Shown here: positions 1 through 9,097 of the stretch, in pieces | Position numbering within the stretch: position 1 is the stretch's first letter | Layout of the letters: each line of letters opens with the position of its first letter | Assembly: GCF_000717645.1 (NCBI RefSeq) | Contig: NZ_JNZZ01000001.1 | Location: forward strand, 186,001 to 250,000 | Reading direction: 5' to 3' | Length of the DNA: 64,000 nt | From: Streptomyces californicus | GTDB lineage: Bacteria; Actinomycetota; Actinomycetes; Streptomycetales; Streptomycetaceae | The notes under the pieces: generated by a model | What the model saw: only the letters and a program-made list of their open reading frames with translations | Database searches by the model: none | Told to the model about the DNA's origin: nothing | Program-made: the position numbers and the translations under genes

Positions 1-1
1 T

Positions 2-1243
2 CAGGCCGAGCTGTACGAGTCGTCCGGCGGCACGAAGGGCACCACCCAGCTCGGCGTCCCCTGCCTGCTGATGGACTACGTGGGCCGGCGGAGCGGCGCG
101 GTGCGGCGCACGGTGCTGATGTACGGGCGGGACGGCGAGGACTACCTCATCGTGGCGTCCAACGGCGGCTCGGACCGGCCGCCCCTGTGGTACCTGAACC
201 TCCAGGCCCACCCCGAGGTCGAACTCCGCGTGGAGACCGAGCGGTTCGGGGCGGTGGCGGCGACGCTTCCCGCCGAGGAGAAGGCGCGGGTCTGGCCGGG
301 CCTGGTGGAGCTGTTCCCGCGCTACGGGGAGTACCAGGCGGGCACCGACCGGGACATCCCGGTCATCCGGCTGACCCGCCGCCGAGACGGCGGCGCCGGA
401 GCGGCGGGGCGCACGACCGCGCACCGGCGGACGAGCGGGGGCGAATATGCCGGCGGTAAGGCCGCCGCGAGCCCTTCTGGTGCGCTGCCGCGCGCCGTAC
501 ACTCCGCGATCATGACCATGGAAACGGTTCTGCCCGACCCGTCCGCCCTCGGCGGCCCCGCCCTCTTCGACACCATGTCCACCATGCGCGCCATGCGCCG
601 CCTCACGGCCGACCCGGTGCCGGACGAGACGGTCGAGCGGCTGATACAGGCGGCCGTCTGGGGGCCCAGCGGCGGCAACATGCAGCGTTACGAGTACGTG
701 GTGGTGACCGACCGCCAGGTGATGGCGCGCCTCGCCCCGCTGTGGAAGCGGTGCGTCGACGCGTACCTGGCGACGACCGGGAAGCACGCGCCCGAGGGCA
801 TGGACGAGGCGGCGTACGGCCGGATGGTCGCGGCGATCGAGCACCAGCGCGACCACTTCGCCGACACTCCGGTGCTGATCATCCCGTGCTACCGGTTCCC
901 GGAACCGCGCCTGGACGAGGAGGGCCTCGCGGCCTCCGCGCGGGCGCTCGGCCCCGAGGGGACGCAGCGCATGATGGAGACGCAGACGCGCTTCCAGGCG
1001 CTGGCGGAGGGCTCCTGCGTCTACCCGGGCGTCCAGAACCTGCTGCTCGCCGCCCGAGGGCTGGGGCTCGCGGCGAACATCACCATCTGGCACCTGATGC
1101 TGGAGCAGGAGTGGAAGCGGGAGCTGGGCATCCCCGAGGAGATGAACACCTTCGCGGCGATCCCGGTGGGGTGGCCCGCGGGCAACTTCGGCCCCGTCCG
1201 CCGGCGTCCGGTGGCGGACGTCATCCACCGCGACCGCTGGTAG
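2..1243 (+). CDS. F420/flavin-type nitroreductase (DDN-like) domain fused to nitroreductase domain, 5' partial
   Basis: The open frame enters from before the window and runs to TAG at 1241-1243 without a stop. The first ~115 visible residues look like the deazaflavin-dependent nitroreductase (DDN) family: a YESSGGTKGTT start, then GRRSGAVRRT and WYLNLQAHPEVEL. A low-complexity linker of about 45 residues follows, then a ~240-residue nitroreductase domain (TMRAMRRL, the SGGNMQRYEYVVV FMN-binding motif, and a GLAANITIWH-type C-terminus). Both families reduce nitro or quinone-type substrates using F420 or FMN with NAD(P)H; the substrate is unknown. The fusion may be real, or two adjacent genes whose separating stop is absent; the internal ATG at 512 is the likely start of the second. 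Domain identities are clear, the single-polypeptide reading is not. Confidence 0.6.
   Translation, partial: QAELYESSGGTKGTTQLGVPCLLMDYVGRRSGAVRRTVLMYGRDGEDYLIVASNGGSDRPPLWYLNLQAHPEVELRVETERFGAVAATLPAEEKARVWPGLVELFPRYGEYQAGTDRDIPVIRLTRRRDGGAGAAGRTTAHRRTSGGEYAGGKAAASPSGALPRAVHSAIMTMETVLPDPSALGGPALFDTMSTMRAMRRLTADPVPDETVERLIQAAVWGPSGGNMQRYEYVVVTDRQVMARLAPLWKRCVDAYLATTGKHAPEGMDEAAYGRMVAAIEHQRDHFADTPVLIIPCYRFPEPRLDEEGLAASARALGPEGTQRMMETQTRFQALAEGSCVYPGVQNLLLAARGLGLAANITIWHLMLEQEWKRELGIPEEMNTFAAIPVGWPAGNFGPVRRRPVADVIHRDRW
512..1243 (+). other. Alternative start giving a separate 243-aa nitroreductase
   Basis: ATG at 512 (a second ATG is at 518) begins the nitroreductase domain exactly where homologous stand-alone proteins would begin. 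No Shine-Dalgarno precedes it, but TACACT at 498-503 has the form of a -10 box and would place transcription initiation close to the ATG, allowing a leaderless mRNA. The sequence between the two domains (about 390-510) has the look of an intergenic spacer rather than a structured linker. Confidence 0.45.
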
Positions 1244-1273
1244 CACCGGTTCGCGTCAACCGGGACCGACTCC

Positions 1274-1306
1274 CCTGTCGGGTGACGCTCGACGTCACCC
1301 GACAGG
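1274..1306 (+). terminator. Stem-loop terminator after the nitroreductase
   Basis: A perfect 14-bp stem, CCTGTCGGGTGACG at 1274-1287 paired with 1293-1306, closes a 5-nt loop 30 nt after the stop codon. There is no clear T tract, as is usual for Streptomyces terminators. Confidence 0.75.
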
Positions 1307-1494
1307 CCCAGCGCCTTCGCCAACTCCCCACATATTGCAGGATGTTGCCAGCACGAACAGCCAGGTCACACATTGTCATGCCCTGCTCATATCGATAGCC
1401 TGACCGCGTTCGTCGTCCCTCCGGCCCCTCACGGGCCCGAGGGCTTTTCTCTTCCCGAACGCCCTTCCCCCCTCACCATCGAGCAGGAGCCCTC

Positions 1495-3048
1495 ATGCAC
1501 CGACGCACAGCCGCCCGCACCCGGGCCCGCGCCTGCGCCGTGGCGGCCCTCACCGCCGCCGCCCTCCTCGCCACCGGTCAGCCCGCGACCGCCGCCCCGC
1601 GCGCGGACACGGCCGACCCGATGAACCGCGCCTTCGCCGAAGCCGCGCGGGAGTACGGCGTACCGCGCGATCTGCTGGCCGCCGTCGGCTACGGCGAGTC
1701 CCGCCTCGACGGCCACGCGGGCACCCCCAGCCAGGCCAACGGCTACGGCGTGATGCACCTGGCGAGCAACCCGGCCAACCACTCCCTGGAGAAGGCCGCC
1801 GAGCTGACCGGGAGGAGCGCGGCGACGCTGCGCCGGAACACGGCGGCCAACATCCTCGGCGGCGCGGCCGTCCTGCGCGACCACGCCGACGCCCTGGGCC
1901 TGGACGCCTCCGAGCGGCGGGACCTGGACGCCTGGTATCCGGCGGTGGCCCGCTACAGCGAGGCCGAGAAGACGGCCGCCGTGCTCTACGCGGACGCGGT
2001 GTACACGTTCCTCGCCCAGGGCGTCTCGGCGACCGTGGCCGGCGGCGAGGAGGTGCTCGTGCCGTCCCGCCCCGTCGACCCGGACAAGGGCGAGTTCTCG
2101 GCCTTCGACGCGCACGTCCTGAGCACGGACTACCCCTCGGCGCTCTGGGTGCCCGCGTACTCCGGCAACTACGTCGTCGGGCGCAAGGCGGCCGTCGACA
2201 AGGTGGTCATCCACACGACCCAGGGGTCGTACGCCGGTTCCATCAGCTGGTACCAGAACCCGTCCGCCAAGGTCAGCGCGCACTACACGATCCGCTCGTC
2301 GGACGGCGAGGTGACCCAGTCGGTCCGGGAGAAGGACACCGCCTGGCACGCCGGTTCCACCAACTCCTCCTCCGTCGGGATCGAGCACGAGGGGTACGTC
2401 GACAACCCGGCCTGGTACACGGAGGCGATGTACCGTTCGTCCGCCGCCCTGACCAAGCACCTCGCGGCGCGCTACGGCATCCCGAAGAACCGGTCGCACA
2501 TCATCGGGCACAGCGAGGCACCCGGCGCCACCCACACGGACCCCGGCCCCAACTGGGACTGGAACCACTACATGCGGCTGATCGACGGCGACCCGGCCCC
2601 CGGCGGCGACGGGCTGACGTTCTCCTCGTACACGACGCAGAAGTCCGGCTCCACCGGCCCGCAGGTCAAGGCGGTCCAGACGCTGCTCACCGCCCAGGGA
2701 TACGAGGCGGGCGCGGCGGACGGCAGCTTCGGGCCCACCACGAAGAGCGCGGTACAGGCGTTCCAGCGGGCCCGCTCGCTGGAGGCCGACGGCACGGTCG
2801 GCCCGAAGACCTGGACGGCCCTGCTCTCCGCCGGGACCACCCCGGCCCTGGCCAAGGGCGCGTCGGGCGACGCGGTGAAGCGGCTCCAGCGGGCGCTGAC
2901 GGCGGCGCTCGGCACCACGGTCAACGCGGACGGCAGCTTCGGCCCGGCCACGGAGACGGCGGTACGCAGCTACCAGACGTCCCGCAAGCTCTCCGTCGAC
3001 GGCCAGGTCGGCCCGGCCACCTGGAGGGCTCTGCAGAGCGGCACGTGA
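1495..3048 (+). CDS. Secreted N-acetylmuramoyl-L-alanine amidase with two peptidoglycan-binding domains
   Basis: This 517-aa exported cell-wall hydrolase should cleave the bond between muramic acid and the stem peptide. It has a Sec signal (Arg-rich start, hydrophobic core, AxA near residues 31-34). An N-terminal region at ~45-175 has a lytic-transglycosylase look, including VGYGESRLDGH. The Amidase_2 (PGRP-like) domain spans about 230-365, with likely zinc ligands His240 and His347 followed by Asp349. Two PG_binding_1 repeats at ~380-450 and ~455-515 both contain the DGSFGP and (V)GP-TW signatures. The ATG is preceded by GAGCAGGAG. The next gene is convergent. Whether the N-terminal region is enzymatically active cannot be judged from sequence alone. 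Confidence 0.9.
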   Translation: MHRRTAARTRARACAVAALTAAALLATGQPATAAPRADTADPMNRAFAEAAREYGVPRDLLAAVGYGESRLDGHAGTPSQANGYGVMHLASNPANHSLEKAAELTGRSAATLRRNTAANILGGAAVLRDHADALGLDASERRDLDAWYPAVARYSEAEKTAAVLYADAVYTFLAQGVSATVAGGEEVLVPSRPVDPDKGEFSAFDAHVLSTDYPSALWVPAYSGNYVVGRKAAVDKVVIHTTQGSYAGSISWYQNPSAKVSAHYTIRSSDGEVTQSVREKDTAWHAGSTNSSSVGIEHEGYVDNPAWYTEAMYRSSAALTKHLAARYGIPKNRSHIIGHSEAPGATHTDPGPNWDWNHYMRLIDGDPAPGGDGLTFSSYTTQKSGSTGPQVKAVQTLLTAQGYEAGAADGSFGPTTKSAVQAFQRARSLEADGTVGPKTWTALLSAGTTPALAKGASGDAVKRLQRALTAALGTTVNADGSFGPATETAVRSYQTSRKLSVDGQVGPATWRALQSGT

Positions 3049-3076
3049 CCACGGCCCGGGACCCCGGAGGGACGGA

Positions 3077-4219
3077 TCAGGCCACCGACGTGAGGAGGTG
3101 GCCGCCGCCGTCGTGGTGGATGGGGGTGTGGGCCCCGGTGAGGGGTACGCCGCTGCCGCCGCGCCGGACCGCGACGATCTCGGCGGCGATGGACAGGGCC
3201 GTCTCCTCCGGGGTGCGGGCGCCGAGGTCGAGGCCGATCGGCGAGTGCAGCCGGGCCAGTTCGCGGTCGGTGAGGCCGACCTCGCGCAGCCGGTCCTCAC
3301 GGTCCAGGTGGGTGCGGCGCGAGCCCATCGCGCCGACGTACGCGACCGGGAGGCGCAGGGCGGCCTCCAGGAGGGGGATGTCGAACTTGGCGTCGTGGGT
3401 GAGGACGCAGAGCACGGTGCGGGCGTCGGTGCCGGTCCCGGCGAGGTAGCGGTGGGGCCAGTCGACGACGATCTCGTCGGCCTCGGGGAAGCGGGCCGCG
3501 GTGGCGAAGACCGGGCGGGCGTCGCAGACGGTGACCCGGTAGCCGAGGAACTTCCCGGCCCGGACGAGGGCGGAGGCGAAGTCGATGGCGCCGAAGACGA
3601 TCATGCGCGGCGGCGGCACGCTGGACTCGACCAGCAGCTCGATCGGCCGCCCGCAGCGCGAGCCCTCCGCGCCGATGGCGAGCGGTCCGGTGCGCCCGGC
3701 GTCGAGCAGGGCGCGGGCCTCGGCGGCGGCGGTCCGGTCGAGCGCCGGGTGGCCGCCGAGCCCGCCCTCGTGACCGCCGTCGGGGCGGACCAGGAGCGGG
3801 AGGCCGAGCAGGTCGTCGGGGCCGTCGGTGACGCGGGCCAGGGCGGCCGCCGTCCCCTCGGCGGCGGCCGCGAGCGCGGCGGCGAACACCGGCCGGGCGG
3901 GGTCGTCCGCCCGGACCGGTGTCACCAGGATGTCGATGACGCCGCCGCAGGTCAGGCCGACCGCGAAGGCGTCCTCGTCGCTGTAGCCGAACCGTTCGCG
4001 GACGGATCGCCCGTCGTCCAGGGCCTGGCGGCACAGCTCGTACACCGCCCCCTCCACACAGCCGCCGGAGACCGACCCGACGGCCGTGCCGTCGCGGTCG
4101 ACGGCGAGCGCGGCGCCGGGCTGCCGGGGCGCGCTGCCGCCGACCGCCACCACGGTGGCGACGGCGAACTCGCGTCCCTGCGAGACCCACCGGTGCAGCT
4201 CTTCGGCGATGTCCAGCAT
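3077..4219 (-). CDS. xdhC: XdhC/CoxI family molybdenum-cofactor maturation protein
   Basis: This 380-aa protein belongs to the family that binds molybdenum cofactor, promotes its sulfuration and inserts it into xanthine-dehydrogenase-type enzymes. The XdhC N-terminal domain (GSAPRQPGAALAV, SGGCVEGAVYE) is followed by a Rossmann-like XdhC_C domain (VFGAIDFASALVRAGKFLGY, then VLTHDAKFD and YVGAMGSRRT). The ATG lies 40 nt downstream of the permease stop. It is the last gene of the minus-strand run from the FAD subunit at 9988, which fits a role in maturing the dehydrogenase encoded upstream. Confidence 0.9.
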   Translation of the reverse strand: MLDIAEELHRWVSQGREFAVATVVAVGGSAPRQPGAALAVDRDGTAVGSVSGGCVEGAVYELCRQALDDGRSVRERFGYSDEDAFAVGLTCGGVIDILVTPVRADDPARPVFAAALAAAAEGTAAALARVTDGPDDLLGLPLLVRPDGGHEGGLGGHPALDRTAAAEARALLDAGRTGPLAIGAEGSRCGRPIELLVESSVPPPRMIVFGAIDFASALVRAGKFLGYRVTVCDARPVFATAARFPEADEIVVDWPHRYLAGTGTDARTVLCVLTHDAKFDIPLLEAALRLPVAYVGAMGSRRTHLDREDRLREVGLTDRELARLHSPIGLDLGARTPEETALSIAAEIVAVRRGGSGVPLTGAHTPIHHDGGGHLLTSVA

Positions 4220-4259
4220 GGCGTGTCTCCTCGGAGGGTGAAGGGGGCGGGCGGGCGCG

Positions 4260-5717
4260 TCAGTGGACGCCCAGCCAGCTCTCGATCGGGTTGAGGGCGA
4301 AGAAGACGATGAAGATCACCGTCAGCCCCCACATGAAGGCCCCGACCTCGCGGGCCCGGCCCTGGGCGAGCTTGATGGCGCTGTACGAGATGACGCCCGC
4401 GGCGACACCGGTGGTGATGGTGTACGTGAAGGGCATCAGGACCACGGTCAGGAAGACCGGGATGGCGACCGAGCGGTCGCCCCAGTCCACGTGCCGGGCG
4501 TTCTGCATCATCATCGCGCCGATGACGACGAGGGCGGCGGAGGCCACCTCGGTCGGGACGATCGCGGTGAGCGGGGTGAAGAAGAGGCAGGCGGCGAAGA
4601 AGAGGCCGGTGACGACGGAGGCGAGCCCGGTCCGGGCTCCCTCGCCGACGCCCGTGGCCGACTCGACGAAGACGGTCTGGCCGGAGCCGGAGGCGACGCC
4701 GCCGATGACACCGCCGGCGCCGTCGATGAAGAGCGCCTTGGACAGGCCCGGCATGCGGCCCTTGTCGTCGGCGAGCTTGGCCTCGGTGCCGACGCCGATG
4801 ATGGTGGCCATCGCGTCGAAGAAGCCCGCCAGCACCAGGGTGAAGACGATCATGCCGACCGTCATCACGCCGACGTCGCCCCAGCCGCCGAACTCGACGT
4901 TCCCGAAGAGCGAGAAGTCGGGGGCGGAGACCGCGCCGCCCGCCAGCTCCGGCGGGCCGCTGCTCCACGCCTTGGGGTCGATGTCGGCGACCGCGTTGAG
5001 CACGACGGCGACCACGGTGCCGACGACGATGCCGATCAGGATCGCGCCGGGGATGTTGCGCGCCTGGAGCATGAAGATGAGCAGCAGGGTGACGCAGAAG
5101 ATGAGGACGGGCCAGCCGGCGAGTTCACCGGCGGGGCCGAGGGAGACCGGGGTGGCCTTGCCCTGGTGGACGAAGCCGGCCTTGTAGAGGCCGATGAGGG
5201 CGATGAAGAGCCCGATGCCCATGGTGATGCCGTGCTTGAGCGCGAGCGGGATCGCGTTCATGATCATCTCGCGGAGGCCGGTGACCACCAGGAGGCAGAT
5301 CACCACACCGTAGATGACGCACATGCCCATGGCCTGCGGCCAGGTCATGTTGGGCGCGACCTGCGAGGCGAGCACCCCGGAGACGCTGAGCCCGGCGGCG
5401 AGGGCGAGCGGCACCTTGCCGACGAAGCCCATGAGCAGGGTCGTGGCGGCGGCGGCGAGCGCGGTCGCGGTGATCAGGCCGGGCTGGCTGAGGAGGTTCT
5501 TGTCGACGTCCGGTCCGCCGAGGATCAGCGGGTTGAGCAGGAGGATGTACGCCATGGCCATGAAGGTCGTGACGCCGCCGCGCAGTTCGCGCGCGACGGT
5601 CGATCCTCGTTCGGATATGTGGAAGTACCGGTCGAGCCATGATCTTCCGGCGGGGACGCGCGAGCCGGGGCCCGCCTCCTCCGGACTGGTCTTCGGTTCC
5701 ACTGACTGCTGGGTCAT
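4260..5717 (-). CDS. NCS2 family purine permease (AzgA-like)
   Basis: This 485-aa polytopic membrane protein is of the NCS2 AzgA type, known for proton-coupled uptake of adenine, guanine and hypoxanthine. Supporting sequence is the conserved opening SERGSTVARELRGGVTTFMAMAY followed by LLNPLIL, about 12-14 hydrophobic segments and the late SATGVGEGARTGLASVVTG motif. ATG at 5717 is chosen (MTQQSVEP) with GGGAG about 12 nt upstream; an in-frame extension to 6020 is low complexity and unlikely. It sits between the xanthine dehydrogenase genes and xdhC, so import of purines and their oxidation are probably coexpressed. Confidence 0.9.
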   Translation of the reverse strand: MTQQSVEPKTSPEEAGPGSRVPAGRSWLDRYFHISERGSTVARELRGGVTTFMAMAYILLLNPLILGGPDVDKNLLSQPGLITATALAAAATTLLMGFVGKVPLALAAGLSVSGVLASQVAPNMTWPQAMGMCVIYGVVICLLVVTGLREMIMNAIPLALKHGITMGIGLFIALIGLYKAGFVHQGKATPVSLGPAGELAGWPVLIFCVTLLLIFMLQARNIPGAILIGIVVGTVVAVVLNAVADIDPKAWSSGPPELAGGAVSAPDFSLFGNVEFGGWGDVGVMTVGMIVFTLVLAGFFDAMATIIGVGTEAKLADDKGRMPGLSKALFIDGAGGVIGGVASGSGQTVFVESATGVGEGARTGLASVVTGLFFAACLFFTPLTAIVPTEVASAALVVIGAMMMQNARHVDWGDRSVAIPVFLTVVLMPFTYTITTGVAAGVISYSAIKLAQGRAREVGAFMWGLTVIFIVFFALNPIESWLGVH

Positions 5718-6040
5718 GATGCCTGACTCCCAAGGTTCACAGGGGCACCCGCCGGAGATTCCTGAATGCGGGATTTGGGATGTCTGCGACGGCTGCACGA
5801 CCCGGGGACGGCCGGGACGGACGGTTGAGGCAGAACGGATGTGCCGGAGGCACGGATGATCCGTGAGGCGTGCCGTGCGCGGTGGCGCGGCGGTGAGGAA
5901 CCGCGAGCGGTGCGGTACTCGGTGGCTCCGGGCGGTGCGGGGTGCGGAAAAGTGTGACGTTCTCGGCGTCGCGCACCGCCCGGAGGGTTCGGGGGTGTCC
6001 GGCTCGGGTGGGCCGGACATCCGGCGGGGGCTGCTCGAAA
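5718..6040. other. Intergenic region upstream of the purine permease
   Basis: About 320 nt without a convincing gene. It presumably holds the permease promoter on the minus strand. I looked for a purine-riboswitch-like core here and saw none. Several G/C-rich inverted repeats occur but no clear operator. Confidence 0.5.
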
Positions 6041-6077
6041 CCGCCGGGCGGGCGGCCGGTGGGGGCCCGCCCGGCGG
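6041..6077 (-). terminator. Stem-loop terminator after the xanthine dehydrogenase genes
   Basis: CCGCCGGGCGGGC at 6041-6053 pairs perfectly (13 bp) with 6065-6077 around an 11-nt loop, 5 nt past the stop of the molybdopterin subunit. It may separate the dehydrogenase genes from the permease-xdhC genes or act as a partial terminator. Confidence 0.65.
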
Positions 6078-6081
6078 ACGC

Positions 6082-8499
6082 TCAGGTGCTGGTGAGGTGT
6101 TCGGGCCGCACCGGGGTCCTGTCGAGCGCCAGTCCCGTCGCGTTCCGGATCGCCGCGAGGACGGCCGGGGTGGACGACAGGGTGGGGGCCTCGCCGATGC
6201 CGCGCAGCCCGTACGGGGCGTGCTCGTCGGCGAGTTCGAGCACGTCGACCGGGATCGTCGGCGTGTCGAGGATGGTGGGGAGCAGGTAGTCCGTGAAGGA
6301 CGGGTTGCGCACCTTCGCGGTCTTCGGGTCGACGATGATCTCCTCCATCACCGCGACGCCCATGCCCTGGAGCGTGCCGCCCTGGATCTGGCCGAGGACG
6401 GAGAGCGGGTTGAGCGCCTTGCCGACGTCCTGGGCGCAGGCCAGTTCGATGACCTTGACCAGGCCGAGCTCGGTGTCTACCTCGACGACCGCGCGGTGGG
6501 CGGCGAAGGAGTACTGGACGTGACCGTTGCCCTGTCCGGTCCGGAGGTCGAACGCCTCGGTGGGCCGGTGGCGCCACTCCAGCTCGATGTCGATGGCCTC
6601 GTCCTCCAGCACGTCGGCCAGGTCCGCGAGGACCTCGCCGCCGTCGGTGACGACCTTGCCGCCCTCCAGGAGGAGTTCGGCGGTGGCCCAGGCCGGGTGG
6701 TAGGTGCCGAACTTGCGCCGGCCGATCTCCAGGACCTGTTCCCGTACGGCTTCGCAGGAGTTCTTGACCGCGCCGCCGGTGACGTACGTCTGGCGGGAGG
6801 CGGAGGTGGAACCGGCGGAGCCGACGCGGGTGTCGGCGGGGTGGATGGTGACCTGGTTGACGCCGAGTTCGGTCCGGGCGATCTGGGCGTGCACGGTGAC
6901 GCCGCCCTGGCCGACCTCGGCCATCGCGGTGTGCACGGTGGCGACCGGCTCGCCGTTGATGACCTCCATCCGGACGCGGGCGGTGGAGTAGTCGTCGAAG
7001 CCCTCGGAGAAGCCGACGTTCTTCAGGCCGACCGCGTAGCCGACGCCCCGCACGACGCCTTCGCCGTGGGTGGTGTTGGAGAGGCCGCCGGGCAGGGCGC
7101 GGACGTCGACGGAGGTGCCGTCGCTGCCGGCCGTGAGCCACTCCTGCTCGGGCGGCATCGGGCGGGCCTTGACCCGGCGCAGCAGTTCGGCGACCGGGGC
7201 CGGCGAGTCGCAGGGCTGGCCGGTGGGCAGGAGGGTGCCCTGTTCCATGGCGTTGAGCTGCCGGAACTCGACCGGGTCCATGTCGAGCTTCGCGGCGAGC
7301 TTGTCCATCTGCGCCTCGTAGGCGAAGCATGCCTGGACCGCGCCGAAGCCGCGCATCGCGCCGCAGGGCGGGTTGTTGGTGTAGAGGGCGATCGCCTCGA
7401 TGTCGACGTCCTCGATCCTGTACGGGCCGACCGAGAGCGAGGAGGCGTTGCCGACGACGGCCGGGGAGGCGGAGGCGTAGGCCCCGCCGTCCAGGACGAT
7501 GCGGCACTTCATGTGCGTGAGCTTGCCGTCCTTGGTGGCGCCGTGCTCGTAGTGGAGCTTCGCCGGGTGCCGGTGGACGTGTCCGAAGAAGGACTCGAAC
7601 CGGTTGTAGACGATCTTGACGGGCTTGCCGGTGCGGAGCGCCAGCAGGCAGGCGTGGATCTGCATCGAGATGTCCTCGCGGCCGCCGAAGGCCCCGCCGA
7701 CGCCGGAGAGCGTCATGCGGACCTTGTCCTCGGGGAGGCCGAGGACGGGGGCGATCTGCTTGAGGTCGGAGTGCAGCCACTGGGTGGCGACGTACAGTTC
7801 GACGCCGCCGTCCTCGGAGGGCACGGCGAGGCCGGACTCGGGGCCGAGGAACGCCTGGTCCTGCATGCCGAAGGTGTACTCGCCGGTGACGATGACGTCG
7901 GCGCGCTCGGCGGCCTTGTCGGCGTCGCCGCGGATGATCGGCTGGCGGTGCACGATGTTGGGGTGCGGGACGTGGCCGATGTGGTGGTCGTCGCGGTTCT
8001 CGTGGACGAGGACGGCGTCGGGCGCGGTGGCGGACGCCTCGTCGGTGATGACGGGCAGCTCGCGGTACTCGATCCTGATCTTCGCGGCGGCGCGGCGTGC
8101 GGTCTCCGGGTGGTCGGCGGCCACGAGGGCGACCGGTTCGCCGTGGTGGCGGACCCGGCCGTGGGCGAGGACCGGGGTGTCCTGGATCTCCAGACCGTAG
8201 TTCTTCATCTCGGCCGGCAGGTCGTCGTAGGTCAGCACGGCGTAGACGCCGGAGGTGGCGAGCGCCTCGGAGGTGTCGATGGAGACGATCTCCGCGTGGG
8301 CGACGGTGGAGCGCAGCGTCTGGCCCCACAGCATGTCCTCGTGCCACATGTCGGAGGAGTACGCGAACTCCCCGGTGACCTTGAGGGTGCCGTCGGGGCG
8401 GAGCGTGGACTCGCCGATGCCGCCCTTGGTGGGCGACCCCTGAGTGATCTTGGTGGGTGTTCCGGCCGGTACGTTCCGGGCCTGGGGCGTCGTCGTCAT
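6082..8499 (-). CDS. Xanthine dehydrogenase family, molybdopterin-binding subunit
   Basis: This 805-aa large subunit carries the molybdenum active site for hydroxylation of purines such as hypoxanthine and xanthine. Recognisable elements in order: the N-terminal Ald_Xan_dh_C hammerhead domain (KVTGEFAYSSDM), GGAFGGREDISMQ, MRGFGAVQACFAYE, the cofactor-binding EVGQGGVTVHAQIARTELG, GSAGSTSASRQ, LNPLSVLGQIQGGTLQGMG, and near the C-terminus RGIGEAPTLS with the expected catalytic Glu. ATG at 8499 overlaps the stop of the 2Fe-2S subunit by 4 nt (ATGA). Exact substrate is inferred from the purine permease, XdhC and PucR neighbours. Confidence 0.92.
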   Translation of the reverse strand: MTTTPQARNVPAGTPTKITQGSPTKGGIGESTLRPDGTLKVTGEFAYSSDMWHEDMLWGQTLRSTVAHAEIVSIDTSEALATSGVYAVLTYDDLPAEMKNYGLEIQDTPVLAHGRVRHHGEPVALVAADHPETARRAAAKIRIEYRELPVITDEASATAPDAVLVHENRDDHHIGHVPHPNIVHRQPIIRGDADKAAERADVIVTGEYTFGMQDQAFLGPESGLAVPSEDGGVELYVATQWLHSDLKQIAPVLGLPEDKVRMTLSGVGGAFGGREDISMQIHACLLALRTGKPVKIVYNRFESFFGHVHRHPAKLHYEHGATKDGKLTHMKCRIVLDGGAYASASPAVVGNASSLSVGPYRIEDVDIEAIALYTNNPPCGAMRGFGAVQACFAYEAQMDKLAAKLDMDPVEFRQLNAMEQGTLLPTGQPCDSPAPVAELLRRVKARPMPPEQEWLTAGSDGTSVDVRALPGGLSNTTHGEGVVRGVGYAVGLKNVGFSEGFDDYSTARVRMEVINGEPVATVHTAMAEVGQGGVTVHAQIARTELGVNQVTIHPADTRVGSAGSTSASRQTYVTGGAVKNSCEAVREQVLEIGRRKFGTYHPAWATAELLLEGGKVVTDGGEVLADLADVLEDEAIDIELEWRHRPTEAFDLRTGQGNGHVQYSFAAHRAVVEVDTELGLVKVIELACAQDVGKALNPLSVLGQIQGGTLQGMGVAVMEEIIVDPKTAKVRNPSFTDYLLPTILDTPTIPVDVLELADEHAPYGLRGIGEAPTLSSTPAVLAAIRNATGLALDRTPVRPEHLTST

Positions 8500-9095
8500 G
8501 ACCGGGCCGCCTCTCCCTGGCGGGCGGCCGCGAGGCGGACCGCGTCGAGGATCTTCTCGTAGCCGGTGCACCGGCAGAGGTTGCCGGAGAGCGCCTCGCG
8601 GATGTCCTGGTCGGACGGGGAGGGGCTGTTCTCCAGCAGTTCGTCGGCGGCGACCAGCAGGCCGGGGGTGCAGAAGCCGCACTGGACGGCGCCGGCGTCG
8701 ATGAACGCCTGCTGGATCGGGGCCAGTTCGCCGGCCTCGCCGGTCCGGCCGTCGGTGGGCCTGGCCTGCCAGCGCTTGGCGGAGTCCAGGGAGGTGCCGC
8801 AGGCGCCGGAGGCGCAGCCGCCGCCCGGGTGGGCGTCCTCGCGGTGCCTGGCGTAGTCGGCCAGGCCCTCGACGGTGACGACCTCGCGGCCCTCGACCTG
8901 TCCGGCGGCCACCAGGCACGCGCAGACCGGGACGCCGTCCAGGCGGACGGTGCAGGAACCGCACTCGCCCTGCTCGCAGGCGTTCTTGGAGCCGGGCAGG
9001 CCCATGCGCTCCCGCAGGACGTAGAGGAGGGACTCGCCCTCCCACACGTCGTCGGCTTCCTGCTGACGGCCGTTGACCGTGAAATTGACTCGCAT
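8496..9095 (-). CDS. Xanthine dehydrogenase family, 2Fe-2S subunit
   Basis: This 199-aa electron-transfer subunit carries two [2Fe-2S] clusters between the molybdenum centre and FAD. The plant-ferredoxin-like N-domain has Cys40, 45, 48 and 60 (ACEQGECGSCTV); the helical C-domain has Cys139, 142, 174 and 176 (QCGFCTPG, LCRCTGYEKI). Residues about 82-123 form an insertion between the domains with two extra cysteines (GGGCASGACG), making the protein longer than the usual ~160 aa. It starts 2 nt after the FAD-subunit stop and overlaps the next gene by 4 nt. Confidence 0.92.
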   Translation of the reverse strand: MRVNFTVNGRQQEADDVWEGESLLYVLRERMGLPGSKNACEQGECGSCTVRLDGVPVCACLVAAGQVEGREVVTVEGLADYARHREDAHPGGGCASGACGTSLDSAKRWQARPTDGRTGEAGELAPIQQAFIDAGAVQCGFCTPGLLVAADELLENSPSPSDQDIREALSGNLCRCTGYEKILDAVRLAAARQGEAARS

Positions 9096-9097
9096 GG

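Noticed and set aside
1429..3300. Long minus-strand frame of 623 codons over the amidase gene
   Set aside because: It is the antisense shadow of a clear amidase; composition is Arg/Gly/Val-rich with no domain, as expected in a G/C-rich genome.
5718..6040. Possible purine riboswitch before the NCS2 permease
   Set aside because: No conserved purine-riboswitch core or loop sequences were seen; PucR control is the simpler explanation.
5863..8562. Plus-strand frame of ~900 codons over the xanthine dehydrogenase genes
   Set aside because: Antisense to a well-conserved enzyme with exact motifs; no RBS or domain of its own.
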